A stretch of DNA of 63,660 nucleotides from assembly GCF_937891065.1 (NCBI RefSeq), contig NZ_CALAEQ010000159.1, forward strand, positions 1 through 63,660, in the 5' to 3' direction. The number at the start of each line of letters is the position of its first letter. The stretch's first letter is position 1. The notes below the pieces were generated by a model. The model was given only the letters and a program-made list of their open reading frames with translations. It ran no database searches and was not told the DNA's origin. Shown here piece by piece: positions 27,222-34,922 of this stretch. The stretch is from an uncultured Lutibacter sp. Lineage in GTDB: Bacteria; Bacteroidota; Bacteroidia; Flavobacteriales; Flavobacteriaceae. Position numbers and translations under genes: made by a program.

Positions 27222-28412
27222 ATGAAACACTTTCACATTTTAATGTTCACGTTACTAATTTCAACTTGTATGTTTTCTCAAAACATACAAGTAAAAAAGT
27301 TTAACTCAACGGAACTAAACAATGAACGTTTTTTAAAAATATACATCCCGCCAAGCTATGAAACAGATGCTACAAAAATGTATCCGCTAACTATAGTGCT
27401 CGATTCTGAATATTTATTTGATGTATATGTAGGAAACGCGATACTCTTTGCTAATAATGAAGAAGCACCTGAACAAATTATTGTAGGTATTAACCAAAAC
27501 TATAGAAATGAACGTTACGAAGATTGTTCATATTTAGAAGAAAATAGTTACCCTACACAGCAAGGTGAAAAATTTTATAGATTTATTAGAAGTGAATTAT
27601 TTCAATATTTTGAAGAAAATTATAGAATCTCACCTTTTAAAAGTATTGTTGGTAATACATTAACCGCAAACTTCACAAATTACTTTTTAGTTGAAGATTA
27701 CCCAGCTTTTAATGCATTCATTAACATAAATCCATATTATGCATTGGATATGCCAACAATGCTTCAAACTAAAATAACGTCTTTAAATGGTGAAAATATT
27801 TATTATTATTTAAGCAATACTAAATACAATTTAGACAAATGGAAAAACTCCATAAATACAGTAAACACTTTATTAAGTACAATCAATAATCCAAAACTTA
27901 AATACAAATTTGATTCTTTTGATAATAGCTCTAAAACAGCATCTATTGGACAAGCAATTCCAAGTGCGTTGGCTTTTATTTTTGAAATGTATTCAGCTAT
28001 TTCAAAAGAAGAATTTGATACAAATATTAAGCATTTATCACCACCTGATGCAATTGCTTATTTAGAAAATAAATATGTAGAAATTGAATACTTGTTTGGT
28101 AGCAATTTAAAAATTAGAGAACAAGATATTTTTGCTATTGAATCAATCATTTTAGATAAAGAAAATGGAGATTATTTACTGAATTTTGGTGAAATGATTA
28201 ATAAATTATATAAAGAATCTCCAATTGGAGATTATTATATTGGCCGTTTTTATGAAACAGGAAACAAACTAAAATTAGCATTAAGATATTATAAAAATGG
28301 TTATATGAAATTACCAGAAGGCGATCCAAATGCTGATGGATATTACGAAAATATTGAAAGAGTTCTAAATAAAAGAGATGGAACTTATATTGATCCAACA
28401 ATTGAAAATTAA
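27222..28412 (+). CDS. secreted esterase-fold protein with altered nucleophile site
   Basis: A 396-residue periplasmic protein with a signal peptide (1-19, ending MFSQ) and an esterase (Fes/IroE-like alpha/beta hydrolase) domain in about 25-250: RFLKIYIPPSYE, MYPLTIVLDSEYLFD and QIIVGI are typical. The nucleophile elbow, normally GxSxx, reads VGNTLTANF, with Thr in the position of the catalytic Ser, so activity is doubtful. The C-terminal part (about 300-396) is helical with a tetratricopeptide-like character. Middle gene of the operon between the phosphoesterase-barrel protein and the C1 peptidase. Confidence 0.75.
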   Translation: MKHFHILMFTLLISTCMFSQNIQVKKFNSTELNNERFLKIYIPPSYETDATKMYPLTIVLDSEYLFDVYVGNAILFANNEEAPEQIIVGINQNYRNERYEDCSYLEENSYPTQQGEKFYRFIRSELFQYFEENYRISPFKSIVGNTLTANFTNYFLVEDYPAFNAFININPYYALDMPTMLQTKITSLNGENIYYYLSNTKYNLDKWKNSINTVNTLLSTINNPKLKYKFDSFDNSSKTASIGQAIPSALAFIFEMYSAISKEEFDTNIKHLSPPDAIAYLENKYVEIEYLFGSNLKIREQDIFAIESIILDKENGDYLLNFGEMINKLYKESPIGDYYIGRFYETGNKLKLALRYYKNGYMKLPEGDPNADGYYENIERVLNKRDGTYIDPTIEN

Positions 28413-28419
28413 ATAAACA

Positions 28420-29577
28420 ATGAAAAAAACAATACTATCAATCGCTTTTTTTGCGATTGCAATTTCACTCTTCGCACAAGAAGATAGCTTTGTAAAAGTT
28501 AACATTCCAAACGATGAAAAATACAATTTTACACCTATTATTGATATTGAAGCATCAGCTGTTAAAAGTCAAGGAAATACAGGAACATGCTGGAGTTTTT
28601 CAGCTTCATCATTTTTAGAATCGGAAATTTATAGAAATTCTGGTGAATTGATTGATATTTCTGAAATGTATACTGTACGAAACACTTATACTGCTAAAGC
28701 CTGGAATTATGTAATGCGTCAAGGAAAAATTCAATTTAGTGAAGGTGGTTTGGCACATGATGTTATGAATTCTATTCAAAAAAACGGATTGGTTCCTGAT
28801 AGCGCCTATTCTGGGTTGCAAGGTGAAGCTACAAAACACAATCACGCACAAATTGTACCTGAACTTCAAAAAGTATTAGATGCTTATATTAAAAATGATA
28901 AAAAATCTGAGTACCCAAACTGGAGAATTGCTGTAGATTCAATTTTAGATGTGCATTTAGGAAAAGTATCAGAAAATTTTATGTACAATGATACTTTTTA
29001 CACACCAACATCATTTTTAGAAATGACCAAAGTAAATGCTTCAGATTATATTACACTAACGTCATTTATTCATCAACCATATTACACTAAATTTGTTTTA
29101 AACATTCCTGATAATTTTTCAAATGGAACTTTTTACAATATTAAATTAGAACAATTAGTTTCTGAAGTTGATAATGCCCTAAAAAAAGGCTATTCGTTAG
29201 CATTAGATTGTGATGTTTCTGAAAAAACATTTTCACAAAAATTTGGTGTTGCCATCATTCCTAAAAATGTGGATAATAATGAAAAATCATTAACCTATAT
29301 TGTTGAAGAAAATGACATTACACCAGAATTAAGGCAACAAGAATTTGAAAATTACAATACTACAGACGACCATTTAATGCATATTGTAGGTTTAGTTAAA
29401 GACCAAAACGACACTGAATATTATAAAGTAAAGAATTCATGGGGAAGTACTGGTGATCGTATTGGTAATAGAGGATACGTATATATGAGTAAAGCTTTTT
29501 TTAAACTTAAAACCATTTCGGTTATGGTACATAAAGATGTATTAACTGAGGAATTAAAACAGGAATTTAAGATTTAA
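28420..29577 (+). CDS. secreted C1 family cysteine peptidase (bleomycin hydrolase/PepC-like)
   Basis: A 385-residue papain-fold peptidase with a signal peptide (1-19). The oxyanion Gln and catalytic Cys are in KSQGNTGTCWSFSASS (about 48-63), the catalytic His in DHLMHIVGL (about 317-325) and the Asn in YKVKNSWGS (about 335-343); all three are intact. The C1B-like insertions and PepC-type order fit an aminopeptidase C/bleomycin hydrolase relative exported to the periplasm or surface. It is the last gene of the three-gene operon and is followed by a strong palindromic terminator. Confidence 0.88.
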   Translation: MKKTILSIAFFAIAISLFAQEDSFVKVNIPNDEKYNFTPIIDIEASAVKSQGNTGTCWSFSASSFLESEIYRNSGELIDISEMYTVRNTYTAKAWNYVMRQGKIQFSEGGLAHDVMNSIQKNGLVPDSAYSGLQGEATKHNHAQIVPELQKVLDAYIKNDKKSEYPNWRIAVDSILDVHLGKVSENFMYNDTFYTPTSFLEMTKVNASDYITLTSFIHQPYYTKFVLNIPDNFSNGTFYNIKLEQLVSEVDNALKKGYSLALDCDVSEKTFSQKFGVAIIPKNVDNNEKSLTYIVEENDITPELRQQEFENYNTTDDHLMHIVGLVKDQNDTEYYKVKNSWGSTGDRIGNRGYVYMSKAFFKLKTISVMVHKDVLTEELKQEFKI

Positions 29578-29581
29578 GCTT

Positions 29582-29625
29582 AAAAGAAATAGGGTTTAAT
29601 TTTAAAATTAAACCCTATTTCTTTT
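29582..29625. terminator. bidirectional terminator, perfect 44-base palindrome
   Basis: The left arm AAAAGAAATAGGGTTTAATT is followed by TT and an exact reverse complement. It separates the convergent C1 peptidase operon and the ppk2 genes and ends in T runs on both strands. Confidence 0.85.
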
Positions 29626-29630
29626 ACTTT

Positions 29631-30425
29631 TTAGACTTCCTTATTTTTATCATAAGGAATACTATTTAATATATGATTAATAGCAACTACCCTAGCTGAT
29701 GTTTTTTTATTTGCTCTAATAATTTTCCATGGGATATTTCCTTCCTTTGTTTTTTCAAACATTTTATTTTTATATTCTGTATAAACATTCCATAATTCTT
29801 GAGCTTTTTCATCAACTGCAGTCATTTTCCATTGTTTCAATGGATTGCTTTTAATATCCTCAAAACGTTTGACTTGTTCCTTTTTAGAGATTGACATATA
29901 CATTTTAACTAAACGTATCCCCGATTCAGTAATCATACGTTCAAAATCATTCACTTGACTCATGAATATTTCGTGTTCTTCTTTTGTGCAAAACCCGTTT
30001 ACTGGTTCAACAACAGCTCTATTATACCAACTACGGTCAAAAAAAACTATTTCCCCCGCTTTTGGAAATTGCCTAACATACCGCTGAAAATACCATTGTG
30101 TTTTTTCATCTTCAGTTGGTTTTGGCAATGCGATAATGCGTAGATGACGAGGATTCATATGTTCAGTTGCTCGTCTAATAGCACCACCTTTTCCAGCAGC
30201 ATCACGACCTTCAAAAATCACAATAATTCGTTCATTTTTTTCAATTGCCCAAAATTGTAATCTTATCAATTCAACTTGTAGCTTTTTTAATTTTTTTTCA
30301 TATTTAACATATCTAACCGCTTTTTCTAAATTATATGGTTCTTTTGCTAACAAAGCTTTTAACCCTTTATTTGTATTTAGAATAGCAACATCATCATCAG
30401 TTAATTTAAATCCATTTTCCTCCAT
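29631..30425 (-). CDS. ppk2: polyphosphate kinase 2 (copy 1)
   Basis: A 264-residue PPK2 that transfers phosphate between polyphosphate and nucleotides. Walker A is FEGRDAAGKGG (71-81), the lid region follows around TQWYFQRYVRQFP, and Walker B is FFDRSWYNR (128-136). This sequence type corresponds to class I enzymes, which mainly act on nucleoside diphosphates; the class is my inference. It starts one base after the stop of the second ppk2 copy and ends the operon that begins with ccoG. Confidence 0.92.
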   Translation of the reverse strand: MEENGFKLTDDDVAILNTNKGLKALLAKEPYNLEKAVRYVKYEKKLKKLQVELIRLQFWAIEKNERIIVIFEGRDAAGKGGAIRRATEHMNPRHLRIIALPKPTEDEKTQWYFQRYVRQFPKAGEIVFFDRSWYNRAVVEPVNGFCTKEEHEIFMSQVNDFERMITESGIRLVKMYMSISKKEQVKRFEDIKSNPLKQWKMTAVDEKAQELWNVYTEYKNKMFEKTKEGNIPWKIIRANKKTSARVVAINHILNSIPYDKNKEV

Positions 30426-30426
30426 C

Positions 30427-31284
30427 TTAATTTAATCTTTTAGACGATCTATAATATCTCATTACAACATTCGGATCAGGCAATAAAGTTGTTAAAGCCT
30501 CATCTTTTCCATCATATTCAAATTGCGATAAAACATATCTTATACTCTCTAATCTTGCAATTTCTTTATCGTTAGCTTTCACAGTTATCCATGGACTATA
30601 ACTTGTATGTGTTTTACTAAACATTTGTTCTCTATAGTGTGTGTATTTATCCCAAAGTTCCTGTCCTTTTTGGTCAACAGGGCTAAATTTCCAACGTTTT
30701 AATGGAGTTGATATTCTAGATTTAAACCTCGATAATTGCTCTTCTTTTAAAATAGAAAACCAGAATTTAATAATAATTGTTCCATCTTCATACAACATAT
30801 GCTCAAATTCAGGTACTTGTACAATAAATTTTTGATATTGTTCCTCTGAGCAAAAGCCCATAACAGGTTCAACAACAGCTCTATTATACCAGCTTCTATC
30901 AAAAAACACTATTTCCCCTGGGTTAGGCAATCTACGAATGTAGCGTCTAAAATACCATTGTCCTTGCTCAACTTCTGTTGGTTTAGCTAACGCCACCACA
31001 CGCATTGACCGCGGGTTTAGATGTTCTGTAAATCTACGTATAGTGCCTCCTTTACCTGCAGCATCGCGTCCTTCAAAAAGGATAACAACTCGTTTTCTGT
31101 TTTTAGATACCCAACGCTGTAGCTTCACTAATTCAATCTGTAAACGACGTAATTCCTCTTCATAAAATAATTTTTTATTTACTTTATCAATTGAAATTTT
31201 CTTTTGCTTAATTATTTGTAAAAGTTCATTATTTGAAGATGCTTTTTCAAAATCTTTAAGAGTTAATTTTTGTTTTTCTTTCAT
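30427..31284 (-). CDS. ppk2: polyphosphate kinase 2 (copy 2)
   Basis: A 285-residue paralog of the next gene, with Walker A FEGRDAAGKGG (70-80) and Walker B FFDRSWYNR (127-135). The two copies agree closely around the active site but differ in N- and C-termini, so this is not a recent tandem duplication. It begins two bases after the stop of the TauE-like membrane gene. The placement within a cbb3 oxidase maturation operon links polyphosphate-driven nucleotide phosphorylation with microaerobic respiration; that link is inference from spacing. Confidence 0.92.
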   Translation of the reverse strand: MKEKQKLTLKDFEKASSNNELLQIIKQKKISIDKVNKKLFYEEELRRLQIELVKLQRWVSKNRKRVVILFEGRDAAGKGGTIRRFTEHLNPRSMRVVALAKPTEVEQGQWYFRRYIRRLPNPGEIVFFDRSWYNRAVVEPVMGFCSEEQYQKFIVQVPEFEHMLYEDGTIIIKFWFSILKEEQLSRFKSRISTPLKRWKFSPVDQKGQELWDKYTHYREQMFSKTHTSYSPWITVKANDKEIARLESIRYVLSQFEYDGKDEALTTLLPDPNVVMRYYRSSKRLN

Positions 31285-31286
31285 TA

Positions 31287-32009
31287 TTAATCATCATTTT
31301 CAACAGTTATACACTCCGTTGGATTATTAGAGAGTTGCAATTTAGCATCGGAAGGTGAAATATAAGGAATTCCCAATCCTAATCCTCGCAAAATAAATAA
31401 TATTCCTATAATCACTACAAAAACTGGTATTACTTTTTGAATTTTTGTTCGAAATGATACGCTTACAAAATTACCTAATAGTATTGCAGCACTCATCATT
31501 GGTATTGTCCCTAAACCAAATATTGCCATGTATAACGCCCCTTGAAACGAGTTCCCAGTTGAAACTGAGCCTATTAATGCCATGTATACCAAACCACAAG
31601 GTAAAAAACCATTGAAAAACCCAATTAAAAATAAAGCCTTATTCGACTTTTTACTTAAATAAAAACCGAGTTTTGATTTTACTTTACTAATAATTTTATA
31701 AAGTGGTTTTGAAAAGTTGTATTTGTTAAATAAAGAAATTGGAATAATAATAGTAACAATCATAAAAACCCCCATTAAAACTGATAAACGTTGCTGAAAA
31801 CCAGCTAAATACAATCCTTTACCAATAAATCCAAACAGCAATCCAATTAAAGAATAACTAATTAACCTTCCAATATGATATAAAAATGTTTGAAAAAACA
31901 CTTTCATTTTTGAAGATCTATCAATAGGTAATACAAAAGCTATTGGTCCACACATACCAATACAGTGAAAACTCCCTGCTAAGCCTAAAACAAGTGCAGT
32001 CCAAAGCAT
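31287..32009 (-). CDS. TauE/SafE-like (UreH-type) membrane protein of the cbb3 locus
   Basis: A 240-residue membrane protein with about six helices. Cys16 and Cys20 lie in FHCIGMCGP in the first helix and a third Cys is in FLPCGLVYMAL (about 134-144). This is the sulfite exporter TauE/SafE-labelled, UreH-like family regularly found after fixH in Bacteroidota cco clusters. The paired Cys in membrane helices and the context suggest copper handling or thiol chemistry during oxidase assembly, not sulfite export. Tightly packed between fixH and ppk2. Confidence 0.82.
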   Translation of the reverse strand: MLWTALVLGLAGSFHCIGMCGPIAFVLPIDRSSKMKVFFQTFLYHIGRLISYSLIGLLFGFIGKGLYLAGFQQRLSVLMGVFMIVTIIIPISLFNKYNFSKPLYKIISKVKSKLGFYLSKKSNKALFLIGFFNGFLPCGLVYMALIGSVSTGNSFQGALYMAIFGLGTIPMMSAAILLGNFVSVSFRTKIQKVIPVFVVIIGILFILRGLGLGIPYISPSDAKLQLSNNPTECITVENDD

Positions 32010-32010
32010 A

Positions 32011-32466
32011 TTAATACATTATTTTTTCCTTAAATAAATAAGTGTTATTATTATTTACAGTCCATTCAATTTTAACATTCCACCGTCCTTCAACTAACTT
32101 TTCATTAGGAATAAGCAAATCATTTGTCACTAATTCAATAGGTAATAGAAAATCTATTTTATCATTAGATAATCTTTGAAAAGCTATAGTTCCTTTAATT
32201 TTTGAAGCTTCAAACTCTGAAGGAAAACTAATTAATAAACCTAAATCCACCTTTTTCCATATAATATTTTGCTTTAATTCAGCCGCATTATTCAATTTAT
32301 CAATTTCTTGTTGATAATTTAATTCATCTTTATAATAATCTTCTGAAACCAAGTTATGTCCATATTCTGGCATAAAAACTGCCTTATACAAAAATGATAG
32401 TATAAAAATCATAAATGATGCTAATGCAATTACAATACCCGCAGGCCAACTAATTTTAAACTTCAT
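32011..32466 (-). CDS. FixH/CcoH family protein
   Basis: A 151-residue protein with one N-terminal membrane helix (about 7-29) and a beta-rich periplasmic domain. The sequence KFKISWPAGIVIALASFMIF, the EDYYKDELNYQQEIDK segment and the C-terminal GRWNVKIEW fit FixH/CcoH, an assembly factor of cbb3 cytochrome oxidase. It begins on the base next to the ccoG stop codon. Confidence 0.85.
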   Translation of the reverse strand: MKFKISWPAGIVIALASFMIFILSFLYKAVFMPEYGHNLVSEDYYKDELNYQQEIDKLNNAAELKQNIIWKKVDLGLLISFPSEFEASKIKGTIAFQRLSNDKIDFLLPIELVTNDLLIPNEKLVEGRWNVKIEWTVNNNNTYLFKEKIMY

Positions 32467-33882
32467 TTAATTAATTTTTATAGGTCCTGAAAAATTAGTT
32501 GAAGTTTTTTCAATTAATTTTCCGTTAGAATAAATTCCAATTTTTAATTTTTCTTTTGATGAACTCAAATCAATTTTGTTAATTTCAATAAATAGAGTTC
32601 CTTCTTTTAATCCTTGTTTTTCAATATTCATAATTCCTCCAATCATTTCTATACTTCCATTGTGTGAAATTAATTTTATTTCAACATTCTCAATATCTTC
32701 AGTAGTTTTATTGATAAACTTAACGGTATACACATTTTTTACAGTAGTTTCAGTTGATTGAAATGTTTGTCCTGGTAACCTAAGTATTGTTGCTTCCAAA
32801 TCAGTTCTTAAAAATAACATTGTTGTAAGAACAACAACCAAAATTGTTAATATTGCTGAGTACGCAATTAAACGTGCATTAAATTTGAATTTTTCTTTTT
32901 TCTCAATATCATCTTCAGAAGCATATCTAATTAAACCTCTATCAAAACCTGTTTTATCCATTATTTCATCACAAGCATCAATACAAGCTGTACAGTTAAT
33001 ACATTCTAATTGTGTACCATTTCTAATGTCAATTCCTGTTGGACAAACTTGTACACACTGTTTACAATCTATACAATCTCCATGTCCTAAATCATCTCTA
33101 TTTTCATCCTTTCGTAATTTCTTTCTTCCATTATCACCTTCACCTCTTACAAAATCATAAGCAACATTAATAGACTTATTATCTAAAAGAACCCCTTGCA
33201 ACCTTCCATATGGGCACACAATAATACATACTTGTTCTCTAAACCAAGCAAATATAAAATAAAATACAGCTGTGAATACAAGCAAATAAATAAGTGTATT
33301 TAAATGTTCAAAAGGGCCGTCTGTTATATAACTTAAAACTTGGTCGGAACCAATTATGTATGCTAAAAATACATTAGAAATAACAAATGAAATAATAAAG
33401 AAAGTTATCCATTTTAATAAACGCTTTCTGATTTTTTCAGCATTCCAATCTTGTTTATCAAGTTTTATTTGTTTGGGCCTATCACCTTCAATTAAGTATT
33501 CAACTTTTCTAAAAACCATTTCCATAAAAATAGTTTGAGGGCACATCCAACCACAAAAAATTCGACCAAAAATCACTGTAAATAAAATAATAAATACAAC
33601 ACTTACTAATAATGAAATTACCAATAAATGAAAATCTTGTGGCCAAAATGGAAATCCGAAAATATGAAATTTCCGTTCTATAACATTAAATAATAAAAAC
33701 TGATTACCTTTTATTTTAATAAATGGAGAGGCTACCATAATTGCTAATAAGACCCAACTTACAATAGTTCTATAATTATAAAATCTCCCTTTTGGTTTTT
33801 TTGGAAATATAAAATTACGATTACCACTATCATCAATTGTTGCAATTGTGTCTCTAAAGATTTCTTTATTTTCTGAATTCAT
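32467..33882 (-). CDS. ccoG: cytochrome c oxidase accessory protein CcoG
   Basis: A 471-residue membrane ferredoxin-like protein. Five hydrophobic helices (about 30-215), including CGWMCPQTIFMEM, precede two clustered cysteine motifs, CIDCKQCVQVCP and CINCTACIDACD (about 268-306), that can bind two 4Fe-4S clusters; a last helix (about 330-352) leads to an Ig-like C-terminal domain. CcoG is reported as a Cu(II) reductase in cbb3 oxidase assembly. First gene of the operon ccoG-fixH-TauE-ppk2-ppk2. A -7 box (33911-33918) and an FNR-like palindrome lie upstream. Confidence 0.93.
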   Translation of the reverse strand: MNSENKEIFRDTIATIDDSGNRNFIFPKKPKGRFYNYRTIVSWVLLAIMVASPFIKIKGNQFLLFNVIERKFHIFGFPFWPQDFHLLVISLLVSVVFIILFTVIFGRIFCGWMCPQTIFMEMVFRKVEYLIEGDRPKQIKLDKQDWNAEKIRKRLLKWITFFIISFVISNVFLAYIIGSDQVLSYITDGPFEHLNTLIYLLVFTAVFYFIFAWFREQVCIIVCPYGRLQGVLLDNKSINVAYDFVRGEGDNGRKKLRKDENRDDLGHGDCIDCKQCVQVCPTGIDIRNGTQLECINCTACIDACDEIMDKTGFDRGLIRYASEDDIEKKEKFKFNARLIAYSAILTILVVVLTTMLFLRTDLEATILRLPGQTFQSTETTVKNVYTVKFINKTTEDIENVEIKLISHNGSIEMIGGIMNIEKQGLKEGTLFIEINKIDLSSSKEKLKIGIYSNGKLIEKTSTNFSGPIKIN

Positions 33883-33910
33883 AATGGATTAAAAATGTAT
33901 TTTTTTCAAG

Positions 33911-33962
33911 CAAATTTATGCTTAATTAAAGAACTTTAAAGACACAAAAGTGACAAAAATCA
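33911..33962 (-). promoter_or_regulatory. ccoG promoter with FNR-like site
   Basis: The minus-strand -7 box TAAATTTG spans 33911-33918. A TGA-N6-TCA element (TGACAAAAATCA, 33951-33962) is centred 42 bases upstream of that box, one helical turn farther than at the ccoS and ccoI promoters. Function inferred from recurrence in this locus. Confidence 0.45.
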
Positions 33963-34045
33963 TAAAACAGCTAAGCTAGTTTTACTATAAAAACAAAAAC
34001 ATAGCACTAATTAAAGTACTATGTTTTTTACGCACTTTATTATTT

Positions 34046-34726
34046 TTATTCTTCTATTACCTCTTCTACAACTTCAACTTCTTCTACTGGAAAAATAATA
34101 TCTCCTTCAGCAGTTTTTGGATTGGCAGGTGAAGTACCTTGCATTGAAATAATATAACTAGCCAATTGAATTCTTTCTTCTCTAGTAATTGTACTTTCCC
34201 AAGCAATCATACCTTTTCCAGGTCTACCTCCATTTGTAATAGTGTTAAACAGAGCTTTTACGTCTCCACCTAAAATCCAACTATTATCAGTTAAATTAGG
34301 TCCAATACTACCACCTAAATCATTTAAATGACACGCAAAACAAGTTTTAGTTGTAAACAACTCTTTTCCTTTTGCTAAGTTTTCTTCATCATTAAAAGCA
34401 ACAATATTATCTGTATTAAAAAGTTCTGGATTAGCAGCCTTATAAGCCTCAACCTCTGCTTTACCTTGTGCTACTTCAGCAGCATATTCTTCTGCCTGAC
34501 TATACTCTTCAGAATTATAAAATACTTGAAAGTAATAAAATATACTAATTATAATAGTTATATAAAAACCATACAACCACCAAGGTGGTAATACATTGTC
34601 TAATTCTTTAATACCATCATAATCATGGTCTAACATTATATCTTCTTCTGTCCCTAATTCATGAGCTTTGGTCAAAGATTTCATAAATCTTTTCCAACCT
34701 GATATATTTTCTGAATTTTTATTCAT
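34046..34726 (-). CDS. ccoP: cbb3-type cytochrome c oxidase subunit III (CcoP)
   Basis: A 226-residue membrane-anchored cytochrome c. The CcoP N-terminal domain includes HDYDGIKELDNVLPPWW and a membrane helix (about 51-70). There is one heme-c site, Cys129/Cys132/His133 (CFACH), with the axial Met in KGMIAWE (173). Proteobacterial CcoP has two hemes; only one site is visible here. A Val/Glu-rich C-terminal tail follows. The start overlaps the end of ccoQ by 8 bases. Confidence 0.92.
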   Translation of the reverse strand: MNKNSENISGWKRFMKSLTKAHELGTEEDIMLDHDYDGIKELDNVLPPWWLYGFYITIIISIFYYFQVFYNSEEYSQAEEYAAEVAQGKAEVEAYKAANPELFNTDNIVAFNDEENLAKGKELFTTKTCFACHLNDLGGSIGPNLTDNSWILGGDVKALFNTITNGGRPGKGMIAWESTITREERIQLASYIISMQGTSPANPKTAEGDIIFPVEEVEVVEEVIEE

Positions 34727-34916
34727 GAGTAATTTCTTTACTGTTATTATCGTTATCTAAAGGTAATTGACTTACAATATCAATTTTACTTTTTGGCAAT
34801 TTTATAACAAATATTATCATTGTTATAAAAACTACAAAGAAGAGTAATAATGAAATTATTGGATAAATTTCAACTCCATCAATACCTGATAAATTATGTT
34901 TAATAAATTTTAACAT
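34719..34916 (-). CDS. ccoQ: CcoQ-like small subunit of cbb3 oxidase
   Basis: A 65-residue protein with one membrane helix (about 18-43) and a hydrophilic tail. The position between the CcoNO fusion and ccoP, and the single helix, identify it as CcoQ/FixQ-like; sequence similarity in this subunit is always weak. It begins 6 bases after the ccoNO stop and overlaps ccoP by 8 bases, indicating translational coupling. Confidence 0.8.
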   Translation of the reverse strand: MLKFIKHNLSGIDGVEIYPIISLLLFFVVFITMIIFVIKLPKSKIDIVSQLPLDNDNNSKEITHE

Positions 34917-34922
34917 TTAATA

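Noticed and set aside
29631-31284. Recent tandem duplication of ppk2
   Set aside because: The two copies share active-site motifs but differ widely in both termini and throughout, so the duplication is old or they were acquired separately.
31287-32009. Sulfite exporter function for the TauE/SafE-like gene
   Set aside because: The family label is generic; the Cys-rich HCxxMCGP motif and the cco operon context point to copper or thiol handling in oxidase assembly.
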